The notes beneath the pieces are model-generated. The model was given only the letters and a program-made list of their open reading frames with translations, was not told the origin of the DNA and made no database searches. Positions 6,777 through 15,211 of a stretch of DNA of 37,088 bases are shown here, piece after piece. Within the stretch, counting starts at the first letter, position 1. Each line of letters opens with the position of its first letter. The position numbers and the translations under genes are program-made. Source of the DNA: Oligoflexales bacterium (GTDB lineage Bacteria; Bdellovibrionota_B; Oligoflexia; Oligoflexales; RGVZ01); assembly GCA_947445775.1 (NCBI GenBank), contig CANFEB010000025.1, positions 1-37,088 of the forward strand, read 5' to 3'.

Positions 6777-8423
6777 TCACCATCCGGTTGGCGCGTAGTC
6801 CTTCAGAAATTTTCCCCACATGTGTTCGCCCGTGTTGAGTCCGTGAAAAATCGGATCCACAATCCGCGCCGCGCCGTCGACGATATCGAGTGGGGGTTCA
6901 AATCCAAGTTCGTTTTTTTTCCGCGCCGCGTGCTGAGCCGGATCTTCGTCGGTGACCCAGCCAGTATCCACAGCATTCATATGGATGCCGTCCTTGACGT
7001 AATCCGGTGCCGAGGTTTGCGTCATCATATTCACGGCGGCCTTAGCCATGTTGGTGTGCGGGTGCTTGTCGGTTTTTGTGTAGCGCGTGAATTTGCCTTC
7101 CATCGCCGACACGTTGACGATGTGTTTGTCGCGACGGGATTCGCAACCGTTGTTGCTGCCGCCCGGATCGCGCAGCATCAGTGGCTTTAATTTCGAACAC
7201 AAAATAAACGGTGCCACGGCGTTGATCAGCTGAATTTCCAGCATCTCTGCCGTTGAAACATCGGCCAGCTTCATGCGCCAGCTATTCATGGCGCGCAAGT
7301 CAACTTGCTGCAAATCAACGTCCAATTGTCCGACAGGAAACACGTCGGTACCGCAGCTTAAATCATCCGGAAGAAGCGGCATTTGAGACATTTTTGCCGA
7401 GGCGAAAAGCCCCGGCGCGGCCGTGATTTTGCCGTCACCCGTCCGTGGAGTACCGGCGGTGTAGGTAAGCAGTCCGTGGCTGGATTCTTGCGCTAAAAGG
7501 CTTTGTTCTTCAATTTTTTGGCGGCAGGCAAAAAATCCGCTGAGCAAACGCAGCGCCTCTGGATCTTCAGGAAGTTTGGATTCGACGTCCATCATGTGGT
7601 CATAAAAGCCGCGCGGTTTGCGAACCGTCTGCGCAGCGTTGTTCAGCAGAAAATCCAGTGTTGGATACTGCTCTGAAATGTGTTGCGCAAATAGTTCCAC
7701 GCTTGGTGCATGGCGCAAATCAAGGCCGTATATCTGGAGGCGGTCCTTCCAATCGGCAAAGTCAGCCTCGCGGCGGTAGCGCAGAGCAGCGTCGTGAGGA
7801 AAACGCGTTGTCACGATGACCTGGGCACCCGCCCGCAGCAGCAACAAGGCCGCCTGAAAACCGATTTTAACGCGGGATCCAGTCACGAGGGCAATGCGCC
7901 CACGGCAGTCGGCGGTCTGGAACCTTTTCTCGTAATTCAATTCCGCGCAGGTCGGGCACATGGCGTCGTAAAAAAAGTGCAAATCCTGATAGCTGGTTTT
8001 GCAGACGTAGCAGCATTGCGGGACGGTGAGCCTTAATCCTTGGGGGGCAGCGGCGGAGGCGGATGCGGTGGAGGCGGCGGAGGCGAATCCGGCGAATGCG
8101 GCAGGAATGGCCCTTTTATCCGGGGCGACGAATGTGGCTGTCGTCCGTGCTTGGCGGACACCGGTTGCGGCCCTGGCGGCGCGGTCGCTGACCTCAACGG
8201 CCTTTTTGCTTTGGCGGCGGAACTCCCGGACCAGCTTTTTTAGGGCAAAGCGGTCGGGTTTGGAAACTCTACCGGCCGTCATCACCAGTCGGGTGCGGTC
8301 GTCTTCGGACAGTTGGGCCAGCACGGCCCGGTCGTTCATGATGGCTTCAAGAGTCTGAAAACATTGAAGTAACTGGGCTGCGTCGGGCCGCTGTGTGGCT
8401 TCGGTGGTTGGGTTTGTCGTCAT
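6777..8423 (-). CDS. Zinc-ribbon short-chain dehydrogenase-like protein, catalytic Tyr absent
   Basis: The start ATG 8423 gives 548 residues. Residues 1-90 are helical and charged, and 90-130 are an Ala-rich linker. A four-Cys zinc ribbon follows (CYVC 138-141, CPTC 156-159). Then comes a Rossmann domain with the cofactor motif TGSRVKIG (181-188) and LNNAA. Where classical short-chain dehydrogenases have Tyr-x-x-x-Lys, this one reads TNMAK (Thr457, Lys461). The conserved Ser lies upstream in NVSAMEG, and the VDTGWVTDE loop follows. NAD(P) binding seems intact, but normal Tyr-based catalysis does not. A related HTNMAK subgroup exists to my memory, so this may be a family trait and not decay. 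Substrate unknown. No operon partner is visible. Confidence 0.8.
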   Translation of the reverse strand: MTTNPTTEATQRPDAAQLLQCFQTLEAIMNDRAVLAQLSEDDRTRLVMTAGRVSKPDRFALKKLVREFRRQSKKAVEVSDRAARAATGVRQARTTATFVAPDKRAIPAAFAGFASAASTASASAAAPQGLRLTVPQCCYVCKTSYQDLHFFYDAMCPTCAELNYEKRFQTADCRGRIALVTGSRVKIGFQAALLLLRAGAQVIVTTRFPHDAALRYRREADFADWKDRLQIYGLDLRHAPSVELFAQHISEQYPTLDFLLNNAAQTVRKPRGFYDHMMDVESKLPEDPEALRLLSGFFACRQKIEEQSLLAQESSHGLLTYTAGTPRTGDGKITAAPGLFASAKMSQMPLLPDDLSCGTDVFPVGQLDVDLQQVDLRAMNSWRMKLADVSTAEMLEIQLINAVAPFILCSKLKPLMLRDPGGSNNGCESRRDKHIVNVSAMEGKFTRYTKTDKHPHTNMAKAAVNMMTQTSAPDYVKDGIHMNAVDTGWVTDEDPAQHAARKKNELGFEPPLDIVDGAARIVDPIFHGLNTGEHMWGKFLKDYAPTGW

Positions 8424-8742
8424 GAATATTTTCGCCTGTCTGCGCAAATGAGCTTGAATTCGTCTAGGCTGGGCTTCTAACACATATGAACCTGCCCTTG
8501 AACAAAGGATTCTATAGCCGTTAATAAAATATTCATGGCTGATATTCCCCCCATGTATTGGTCCGTTGAAATTCATTAGCCCGCCCCAACTTTTTTGAAA
8601 CGTGTGATGATTTGGGATGCACGGACCATTGGACAGTCGATGGCAATCAGAAAACGTATTTGGTCACCACTGGAAATGAAGGCACTGGGCGCTATTTCTT
8701 CGCGGATTTTGCACGAGATCGAGAACTGAAGAATAACAATGG
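8424..8742. other. Gap without a convincing gene
   Basis: This 319-base stretch lies between two minus-strand genes. It holds short open frames in several phases. One is a 40-codon plus-strand frame from ATG 8607 to a stop at 8729; another is a 60-odd-codon minus-strand frame without a start, ending at 8576. None has a clear ribosome binding site or a recognisable product. The part near 8424-8520 should hold the promoter of the dehydrogenase gene, though no clear box is seen. Confidence 0.5.
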
Positions 8743-9132
8743 TTATGCCGCGAGCCGGCGTCGGATGCGAAGTTTAACCGCGCCGAATCCCAGTAGCGTC
8801 AAAACCACTTCGTACACAGGTGCGACGATCCAAATCAGACTGGCAGTTGAGCTGGTGGCTCGCAGCAGATCGCCAAAAATAAAGGTATGCAGCAGCAGGG
8901 AGGGAATTCCGATGGCCGAAATTTGCAGCGGTGAAGAATACTTTCCATTGTTGCCAAACTTACCATTTTTGCGGGTCAACCACCCGAAGAGGGCAGCAGG
9001 AAGTAAATTCCAGATCATAAGGGACACTTGGATGTGCGCAATTTCAGTGCCCTGCCAATTGCTCAGCAGAACATAGCTTTGAATGAGCACGGCACCGCTG
9101 ATGATTCCAAGGCGCATCATAAGGCTCATCAT
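8743..9132 (-). CDS. Small integral membrane protein, about four helices
   Basis: The product is 129 residues. Its ATG overlaps the stop of the E2 gene as ATGA (9132-9129), so translation is probably coupled. Hydrophobic helices lie at about residues 7-24, 35-52, 70-87 and 95-117, and the C-terminus is Arg-rich (KLRIRRR) and likely cytoplasmic. I recognise no family. Its position at the end of an E3-E2 operon suggests co-expression but does not show a role in 2-oxoacid metabolism. Confidence 0.7.
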   Translation of the reverse strand: MMSLMMRLGIISGAVLIQSYVLLSNWQGTEIAHIQVSLMIWNLLPAALFGWLTRKNGKFGNNGKYSSPLQISAIGIPSLLLHTFIFGDLLRATSSTASLIWIVAPVYEVVLTLLGFGAVKLRIRRRLAA

Positions 9133-10472
9133 AGCGGCAACTCGCTGTAGTTTTCCAAAATTTGCTTCAACGTCGCCAGATAGTTGGCGCCACCTTCACC
9201 GTCGACAATCCTGTGATCAAACGTCAGGCTGATGAGCATCACTGGGCGGATGGTGATGGCGTCATCGATTACGACCGGGCGCTTCACCACGGCACCGATG
9301 CCAAGGATCGCGACTTGAGGTTGGTTGATGATCGGGTTTGAGGTCAGACTGCCAAAGCCGCCCGGATTGGTGATGGAAAAAGAACCGCCTTGGACATCTT
9401 CTGGCATAAGTTTTTTGGTGCGAGCCCGGGACACAAGATCATTCAACCGCCGCGCGGTTGCCGTTAGATTCAAGTCCTGCGCTTTTTTGATCACCGGAAC
9501 AATCAGACCATTGGCAAGAGCAACGGCGCAGCCAACGTTGATATCTTCTTTCCACAAGATGTCATCGCCATCCAAAGACACGTTCACAACCGGGTGACGT
9601 TTGATCGCCTCCACCGCTGCATGGATAAAAAATGGCGTATACGTCAGCTTGAATCCCTCGCGCGCCTCGAATGCAGTGCGATGCTTTTCGCGGATTTCAA
9701 AAATCTTATGCAAGTCGACTTCAAATACGGTCGTGACGTGGGGTGAGACGCGCACCGATTCGACCATGTGTTCAGCGATCAGACGGCGCATCTTGGTCAT
9801 TTTTTCACGGCGCACGGGATTTTTATCGAGGCACTCACGGCCGTTGATGATTTGTGTTTGGACGCGAGCGGATTTTCCGAGGGCTTCCATTGGGGGCGCG
9901 GCAGAAAATTGACCTGGAGCTGGACCATTTCCGGACAGCGCCGCCGCCTGCCTGTGATGAGCTCCTGAGGCGACGTAACCATCCAAGTCAATTTTGGTGA
10001 TGCGCCCATGCAGTCCGCTGCCCGGGACGTATCCGAGGTTAACGTTTAGGTCGCGGGCGATCTTGCGTACCAGGGGCGAAGAACGTACGGCGGTGTTTGC
10101 TGAAGCGGCGGGCGGCACGGTCAGGCGAATTGCGGCGGTTTTAGGCGTTATGGGCGTTATGGGCGTGATAGCCCTTGTTCCGGTTGGCGCGGCTGCCATT
10201 GCAACGGCGGCACTTCCGTCGGCGCTGATATGGCCAATGATTGTATTGATCAAGACGACGTCGCCCTCTTTCGCCAAAGTGGCCACAAGGACGCCGTCGG
10301 CTGGGGCCGGAATTTCCGTATCAACCTTGTCTGTGGATACTTCCAGCAAGGGTTCGGACTTGGAAACCTTGTCCCCCGGTTTTTTCAGCCACTTGACCAA
10401 GGTCGCTTCGTTGATGCCCTCGCCCATCAGTGGCATCAGGATTTCGATTTGATTTACCATTGGATCTACCAT
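9129..10472 (-). CDS. Dihydrolipoamide acyltransferase (E2) of a 2-oxoacid dehydrogenase complex
   Basis: The start ATG 10472 has GGAGAG upstream and gives 447 residues; longer frames run into the E3 gene. The N-terminal lipoyl domain has the lipoylated Lys in TDKVDTE (Lys49). After a flexible linker with a PITPITP repeat comes the peripheral subunit-binding domain (SSPLVRKIARDLNV to GRITKIDL). The C-terminal catalytic domain carries DHRIVDG, with His420 and Asp424. The start MPLMGEGI resembles branched-chain or mixed-type E2 proteins more than SucB. The E3 gene lies 19 bases upstream, but no E1 subunit is in the window, so pyruvate, branched-chain and 2-oxoglutarate complexes all stay possible. 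Confidence 0.93.
   Translation of the reverse strand: MVDPMVNQIEILMPLMGEGINEATLVKWLKKPGDKVSKSEPLLEVSTDKVDTEIPAPADGVLVATLAKEGDVVLINTIIGHISADGSAAVAMAAAPTGTRAITPITPITPKTAAIRLTVPPAASANTAVRSSPLVRKIARDLNVNLGYVPGSGLHGRITKIDLDGYVASGAHHRQAAALSGNGPAPGQFSAAPPMEALGKSARVQTQIINGRECLDKNPVRREKMTKMRRLIAEHMVESVRVSPHVTTVFEVDLHKIFEIREKHRTAFEAREGFKLTYTPFFIHAAVEAIKRHPVVNVSLDGDDILWKEDINVGCAVALANGLIVPVIKKAQDLNLTATARRLNDLVSRARTKKLMPEDVQGGSFSITNPGGFGSLTSNPIINQPQVAILGIGAVVKRPVVIDDAITIRPVMLISLTFDHRIVDGEGGANYLATLKQILENYSELPL
10143..10171. repeat. 9-bp in-frame tandem repeat in the E2 linker
   Basis: Three copies of a nine-base unit (GCGTTATGG, last copy diverged) encode the ITP repeats between the lipoyl and subunit-binding domains. 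Copy-number change would keep the frame and alter only linker length. Confidence 0.6.
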
Positions 10473-10491
10473 GGGAAGTTCTCTCCGCAAT

Positions 10492-11901
10492 TTACATGTG
10501 GATCGCGTGGCCGAGGGCCGCATGGGCGGCTTCCATAATGGTTTCAGACATCGTCGGATGTGGATGGATGGTTTGGCCGATCTCATCAAGGGTTGTTTCG
10601 AGCATTTTTCCCAAGGCAAACTCCGCGATCAATTCCGTAGCCCTGGCGCCGATGATATGAACCCCCAGGATTTCGCGGTATTTTGGTTCGTAGAGAATCT
10701 TGATGAAGCCTTCGGTCGCATTTTCAATTTTGGCCTTGGCCATTGGTGCGAAGGGAAACTTGCTGGCCTTGTAGTCAATTTTTTTGGCTTTGAGTGTCTG
10801 TTCGGTCATGCCAATGCTGGCGATTTCCGGATAGCAATAAATTGCATTTGGATTGGCCTGGTAGTTCAGCAGGGTTGGGTTTTTTCCGGCCAGGGATTCA
10901 ACGGCATGCATGGCTTCTGCCGAGGCCGTGTGGGCCAGGGCCGGTGTCGCCAGGATGTCGCCAATTGCGTAAATCCAGTCAACGTTGGTTTTGTAGTGGC
11001 TATCGGTCACGACGAAACCACGCTCGGTTTTTACGCCGACAAGTTCAAGGCCGATGTCGTTGGTGACCGCTTCGCGGCCGACGGACACCAGCACGCGTTC
11101 AAATTCGCGCGGCTTGCCGCCCTCAAGGGTCACGGATGCCGATTTGCCGCCGTTGTCCTGAATCGCTGTTACCTTTGTCCCAATTTCAAACGTGATGTTT
11201 TGTTTTTTAAGGTGTTTCACGAGTTCGCCGACGGCTTCGTCATCTTCCGACGGAAGAATCTGCGGGGCAACTTCAATGACTGTGACCAGGGTACCGAAGC
11301 GTCCAAATAGCGACGCGAATTCAATGCCGACCACGCCGCCGCCGATCACCGCCATGGTTTTTGGCACTTCTGTGATCGACAAAACATCATCGGACGACAA
11401 GATGGTCTTGCCGTTGGATTTAGCAAAGGGCAACTGGCGCACACGGGATCCAGTGGCCAACAAAACCTTTTTGGTTTCGATGGTCGTGACTTTGCCGTCG
11501 GCCCCGGTGATGTTTACCTTGGCGTTGATATTTTTGGGACCAGCCAGACGTCCGATGCCGTCAAAGACTTCGATTTTGTTTTTCTTCATCAAAAAACGCA
11601 GACCCTTGCGCTGGGAATCGACGATTCCATCCTTGCGACCCATGATCCGACCCCAATCGTAGGTAGGATTGCCGGCGTTGAATCCAAGCTCCTCAAGGTG
11701 CTTTAGTTTGTCGTAGGTTTTTGCCGATTCCAGCAGAGCCTTGGTGGGAATGCAGCCCCAGTTCAAACAAGTGCCGCCCAGATGGGGGGCTTTTTCAACG
11801 AGGGCGACTTTCATTCCGAGTTGCGCGGCACGAATTGCGCCGACGTAGCCGCCAGGTCCAGAGCCAATCACAACCAGATCGAATGAATTTTCTGCTGCCA
11901 T
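10492..11901 (-). CDS. lpdA: Dihydrolipoyl dehydrogenase (E3)
   Basis: The start ATG 11901 follows GAGGAGA and gives 469 residues, the usual size. FAD-binding GSGPGGY (13-19) is followed by the redox disulfide motif GGTCLNWGC with Cys45 and Cys50. A second nucleotide-binding motif (GGGVVGIEFASLF) serves NAD, and the dimerisation domain ends with the catalytic HPHPTMSE. The enzyme reoxidises the lipoyl groups of the E2 protein encoded 19 bases downstream. It is the first gene of a three-gene minus-strand run ending in the membrane protein at 8743. Its 5' side faces the divergent gene at 12140. Confidence 0.96.
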   Translation of the reverse strand: MAAENSFDLVVIGSGPGGYVGAIRAAQLGMKVALVEKAPHLGGTCLNWGCIPTKALLESAKTYDKLKHLEELGFNAGNPTYDWGRIMGRKDGIVDSQRKGLRFLMKKNKIEVFDGIGRLAGPKNINAKVNITGADGKVTTIETKKVLLATGSRVRQLPFAKSNGKTILSSDDVLSITEVPKTMAVIGGGVVGIEFASLFGRFGTLVTVIEVAPQILPSEDDEAVGELVKHLKKQNITFEIGTKVTAIQDNGGKSASVTLEGGKPREFERVLVSVGREAVTNDIGLELVGVKTERGFVVTDSHYKTNVDWIYAIGDILATPALAHTASAEAMHAVESLAGKNPTLLNYQANPNAIYCYPEIASIGMTEQTLKAKKIDYKASKFPFAPMAKAKIENATEGFIKILYEPKYREILGVHIIGARATELIAEFALGKMLETTLDEIGQTIHPHPTMSETIMEAAHAALGHAIHM

Positions 11902-12139
11902 AACCCGGGATCTCCTCAAAACGGCGAAATCGTTCTAAAGTAAATAGAGGAGGCAGGATACCTCAGGGGTGCCATAAAACTGAAGCGTTACTTGTGGTTG
12001 GCCGTATCCAGTTTGGCCCCGATCGGCCAACTCCAGGAATCTGATCTGGGATGAAGTTTTGCGGGGTTTCTGCCGATAGGTCTTTGAGGTCATTAAAGCC
12101 TGCCGCATCCGGCGGGCATAAAGTGGGGGAGGCCGACCT

Positions 12140-12478
12140 ATGAGCAAACGGACGATTCATCCTGACAAGCCTGAAAATCCTAAAAATCCTGATAATAAGG
12201 TTATTCAGCTGGCTGACCACGCCAAACGGCGCGACGCGGCCCGCCAAATTAAGGCGGAGGTTGCCAGCTTGGACCGTGAGGCCCAGATTTTGATCGCCAT
12301 TTCTAATGAAATTGATGCCATCGTTTTGCGCCACCTGCAGGCCGGCGACGTCGAGCCCCGTGATTTGGCGGGACTTCTGTCCCACCGTCTGGGAACGCTG
12401 ATGTGCCACATTGAAGGCAAGGAACGGCTCTGGGACGTTTGCGAAAAGGTTTTAAAAAAGCAGGCGGCGATCGATTGA
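12140..12478 (+). CDS. Small hypothetical cytoplasmic protein
   Basis: The product is 112 residues, with GGGGAGG six to seven bases before the ATG. The first 20 residues are Pro/Asn/Lys-rich (NPKNPDN), followed by helices with a charged, coiled-coil-like pattern. There is no signal peptide and no family I recognise. It stands between the divergent lpdA gene and the convergent engB gene, whose stops are six bases apart. The upstream region (11902-12139) holds an 8-bp inverted repeat, GTTGGCCG/CGGCCAAC (11997-12004 and 12024-12031), of unknown use. Confidence 0.7.
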   Translation: MSKRTIHPDKPENPKNPDNKVIQLADHAKRRDAARQIKAEVASLDREAQILIAISNEIDAIVLRHLQAGDVEPRDLAGLLSHRLGTLMCHIEGKERLWDVCEKVLKKQAAID

Positions 12479-12484
12479 GTTTGA

Positions 12485-13111
12485 CTAGTCCGGCCCGATC
12501 TCGCTTTTTACATTGGACCGAGCCGCGGCCAGCAACATGCCGCGAATTTCTTTAATGCCCGTTTGTTTCTCGCCCGACACCAGTGCCACCTCCACCGTCG
12601 GCAGCCCCCTCACCGCCAAAACGGTCTTTTCTAGGGCCCTCTTTGAATCCCGCTGAGACAGCTTGTCGGACTTGGTCAGGGCCAGCAGAACCGGGCCACG
12701 ACGCGCCAAATTATTCAGCAGGTTGCCATCGACCGGGTCGAGCCCCTCGTCGTCCAGCGTGCGCCGGCTGTCGAGCAGCATGATGAAAAGCTTGATGTTG
12801 GTACGTTCCAGATAGGCAGCAACGAGATTTTCCCAGTTTTTACGGGTCGCTGCCCCAGCCTGGGCAAAGCCATAACCCGGTAAATCGACCATGGTGACTT
12901 CGTGGCCGCCAGGAAAGCGGACGTTAAAGAAGTTCGCCATTCTAGTCCGGCCCGGCATGTTGCTGGTCCTGGCTAGGTTCTTATGGCGTGCGATGGCGTT
13001 GAGCAGGGTCGACTTGCCGACGTTGGAACGGCCAAAGAAGGCCACTTCCGGGCCCTTGGAGGCGGGAAGTTGCTCGGCTAAAGCGGCACTAGTTATGTAT
13101 TGAGCGTCCAT
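12485..13111 (-). CDS. engB: Ribosome biogenesis GTPase EngB/YihA
   Basis: The start ATG 13111 follows CGGAGGAA and gives 208 residues, typical for the family; longer frames would run into mutL. The GTPase motifs are all present: G1 GRSNVGKS (27-34), G2 in MPGRTRMANFF, G3 DLPGYG, G4 TKSD and G5 VSGEK. The protein binds the 50S subunit precursor late in assembly and is generally essential. It is divergent from mutL, with 100 bases between the two starts. Confidence 0.96.
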   Translation of the reverse strand: MDAQYITSAALAEQLPASKGPEVAFFGRSNVGKSTLLNAIARHKNLARTSNMPGRTRMANFFNVRFPGGHEVTMVDLPGYGFAQAGAATRKNWENLVAAYLERTNIKLFIMLLDSRRTLDDEGLDPVDGNLLNNLARRGPVLLALTKSDKLSQRDSKRALEKTVLAVRGLPTVEVALVSGEKQTGIKEIRGMLLAAARSNVKSEIGPD

Positions 13112-13211
13112 TGAGGCGTTCCTCCGGGTGGACCGGATATCAGGCTGGTGGTATAGGTGCAACCACCAAAAAACGAACTTGGCATATCCAAGCAAACTCC
13201 GGAGGCCCCCC

Positions 13212-15131
13212 TTGGGCAAAATCCATCTATTATCCGATGACGTTATCAACAAGATTGCTGCCGGCGAAGTGGTCGAAAGGCCAGCCAGCGTTGTGAAGGA
13301 ACTCGTTGAAAATGCACTGGATGCTGGTGCTCGCAGCATCCAGGTCGAAATCGAGGATGGTGGCCGCAAGGCGATCGCCATTTCCGATGACGGCCAAGGG
13401 ATGGACGAAGGGGACGCCTTGCTGGCTCTGCAGCGCCATGCCACCAGTAAAATTAAATCAGTCGATGACCTCTACGAAACTTCGTCGATGGGCTTTCGCG
13501 GGGAGGCTCTGGCTTCGATTGCATCGGTTTCGCGCCTGACGCTGACCACCCGCGAACGCACCGCCCTGTCTGCCACCCGCATTGAATTGAATGGGCCCGG
13601 AACACCTCTTGGAACGCCCCTGATTTTGCGCGAGGTTTCGGCGGCCCCAGGGACAACGCTGGCTTGCCGGGATCTTTTTTACAATGTGCCTGCCCGCCAA
13701 AAATTCTTAAAATCCACGGCGTCGGAACTTGGGGCAATTACAGACTTTTTTGATGCGGCGATTTTATGCTGGCCCCATATCCGTTTGCGCCTCGTTCATA
13801 ACAATAAAGAAATCGTGGCCTCGGCGGCGGCATTAACGGCGGCGGCGGCGGCTCCCAATGACTGTGAAACTGCCGTTTGTGGTATTGGCGAGGCCGCATT
13901 GCGGGCCCGTGCTGGTGCGGTGTTCGGCGCCGAATTTGCGGCCAAGCTTATTTACATCAATGAAGCGGACTCTCATGCGGCCGTCGAGGGCCTCATCTCG
14001 CCCCCCGGTCAGGAAAAGTCCAACGGCAAATCCATTTTCACCTTTGTGAACAGGCGTTGGGTCAAGGACAAGGCCCTGCGCTATGCGGTTCAGCGCGGAT
14101 ATCACAGCCACTTGCTGCGGGGAAAATACCCTGCGGTGGCCTTGCATGTGTCGGTGGATCCGGCGGTGGTTGATGTCAACGTTCATCCTGCAAAAACGGA
14201 AGTGAGATTCCAGTACGGTTCAGAAGTTCAAGCCGTCGTCGTCCGGGCCATCATGAAGGGCCTGCGTCGCGCCGATTGGGCAATGCCGGGGCAGGGCGCG
14301 GGAGAGGGAAAGAGAAAGGGAGAGGGAGAGGGAGAGGGCGAGGGAAAGGGAGAGGGAAAGGGAGAGGGAAGAGGGTTCTTCGCTACCCCCAGAAAGACGA
14401 CTTCATATCCAATGACGACTTCACATCCAATAACGACTTCATATCCAATGACGACTCCCCAAACAATGGCTGCTCCGTTCAAAATGACGGCCACGCCTCC
14501 AATGACGGCTATGCCACAGAATGACGGGGCTGCGCGTATTCCGTGGGACACAATGAACTACCTGGGCTGCGTCGGCCGCTGCTACCTGATGTTCACCGAT
14601 GGCGCCCGCTTGTTGGCCGTCGACCAACATGCTTGGCACGAACGCATCATCTTCGAACGCCTGAATCGCAACCATTCCTTGTTGCACCAATCTCAGACCC
14701 TGATGATTCCCGAGAGCATTGAATTGACCGCCGAACAGTGCGAAGTTTTGCGCGCTGGCGCCAAGACCCTTGCAGCAAACGGCTTCAATCTTGAATTCGA
14801 TTTTGATTCCGCAGTTGATGTTGCAGGCTCCACCATGGTGGAGGTCAAAGGCGTCCCGACGATCCTCTCCCATCGCGATCCGCAGGAAATGTTGGCCGCC
14901 ATCGCCGATTCTGGTTTTGATGCCAATCCAACGGCTGGGCTGGCTCAAAACCTTCTGGCCACCTTTGCCTGCCACAGTGCCGTGCGCGCCGGCGAAGAAC
15001 TCGGCCCCGACGAATTGCGGCGCCTCATGCGCGAGGCTTCGGAAGTCGACTTCCAACACAACTGCCCCCATGGCCGCCGCGTTTTCCGGTGGTGGGAGAC
15101 GTCACAGATCGCCGGTTGGTTCGACCGTTAG
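13212..15131 (+). CDS. mutL: DNA mismatch repair protein MutL with intact endonuclease motif
   Basis: I choose TTG 13212, which follows GGAGG (13201-13205) and begins MGKIHLL as other MutL proteins do; the 28 residues before it do not fit. The product is 639 residues. The GHKL ATPase has catalytic Glu33 in ENALDAG, DDGQGMDE and GFRGEAL (94-100). The C-terminal domain keeps the metal-dependent nicking motif DQHA-x2-E-x4-E (471-482), ACHSAVRAG (from 586) and CPHGR (618-622). The protein should therefore nick DNA itself, as in species without MutH. The linker has a long Gly-Glu/Gly-Lys run and TTSYPM repeats (about residues 361-420), which is unusual. MutS is not in this window. miaA follows after 80 bases. 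Confidence 0.96.
   Translation: MGKIHLLSDDVINKIAAGEVVERPASVVKELVENALDAGARSIQVEIEDGGRKAIAISDDGQGMDEGDALLALQRHATSKIKSVDDLYETSSMGFRGEALASIASVSRLTLTTRERTALSATRIELNGPGTPLGTPLILREVSAAPGTTLACRDLFYNVPARQKFLKSTASELGAITDFFDAAILCWPHIRLRLVHNNKEIVASAAALTAAAAAPNDCETAVCGIGEAALRARAGAVFGAEFAAKLIYINEADSHAAVEGLISPPGQEKSNGKSIFTFVNRRWVKDKALRYAVQRGYHSHLLRGKYPAVALHVSVDPAVVDVNVHPAKTEVRFQYGSEVQAVVVRAIMKGLRRADWAMPGQGAGEGKRKGEGEGEGEGKGEGKGEGRGFFATPRKTTSYPMTTSHPITTSYPMTTPQTMAAPFKMTATPPMTAMPQNDGAARIPWDTMNYLGCVGRCYLMFTDGARLLAVDQHAWHERIIFERLNRNHSLLHQSQTLMIPESIELTAEQCEVLRAGAKTLAANGFNLEFDFDSAVDVAGSTMVEVKGVPTILSHRDPQEMLAAIADSGFDANPTAGLAQNLLATFACHSAVRAGEELGPDELRRLMREASEVDFQHNCPHGRRVFRWWETSQIAGWFDR
14301..14374. repeat. GGGAGA/GGGAAA purine microsatellite in the mutL linker
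   Basis: Six-base units, mostly GGGAGA with GGGAAA variants, repeat about twelve times and encode alternating Gly-Glu and Gly-Lys. All purines are on the coding strand. Loss or gain of whole units stays in frame. Confidence 0.85.
14397..14468. repeat. 18-bp tandem repeat in the mutL linker
   Basis: Units start at 14397, 14415, 14433 and 14451. The first and third are identical, the second differs by two bases, and the fourth is only partly conserved. They encode TTSYPM, TTSHPI, TTSYPM and TTPQTM, so the repeat is exactly in frame. Confidence 0.9.
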
Positions 15132-15137
15132 CGCCAC

Positions 15138-15200
15138 TGAATTGAAAGTGAATTGAAAGTGAATTGAAAGTGAGTTGAAAGTGAGTTGAAAGTGAGTTGG
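15138..15200. repeat. 11-bp tandem repeat between mutL and miaA
   Basis: Five full copies of TGAATTGAAAG or TGAGTTGAAAG start at 15138, 15149, 15160, 15171 and 15182, with a partial sixth. The first three have A and the last three G at the fourth base. The array fills nearly the whole gap between the mutL stop and the miaA ribosome binding site, and its last copy runs into that site (GGAG at 15199-15202). Confidence 0.9.
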
Positions 15201-15211
15201 AGCAGTTTGTT

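Noticed and set aside
8576-8764. Minus-strand open frame of about 60 codons
   Set aside because: It has no start codon apart from a late ATG and no recognisable family; likely chance.
8607-9076. Plus-strand open frames across the small membrane protein gene and the gap before it
   Set aside because: No good ribosome binding site, no recognised product, and most of the length is antisense to a coupled minus-strand gene.
10473-10619. Longer N-terminus for the E2 protein
   Set aside because: The added residues are antisense-like Arg/Pro-rich sequence inside the E3 gene, and the lipoyl domain begins right after ATG 10472.
13112-13444. Longer N-terminus for EngB
   Set aside because: It would overlap the start of mutL, and ATG 13111 has a strong ribosome binding site.
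14228-14551. Minus-strand frame through the mutL repeats
   Set aside because: It is only the reverse reading of the purine and 18-bp repeats and gives a low-complexity product.
15138-15200. CRISPR array
   Set aside because: Units are 11 bases, contiguous and without spacers. The same applies to 23564-23613.
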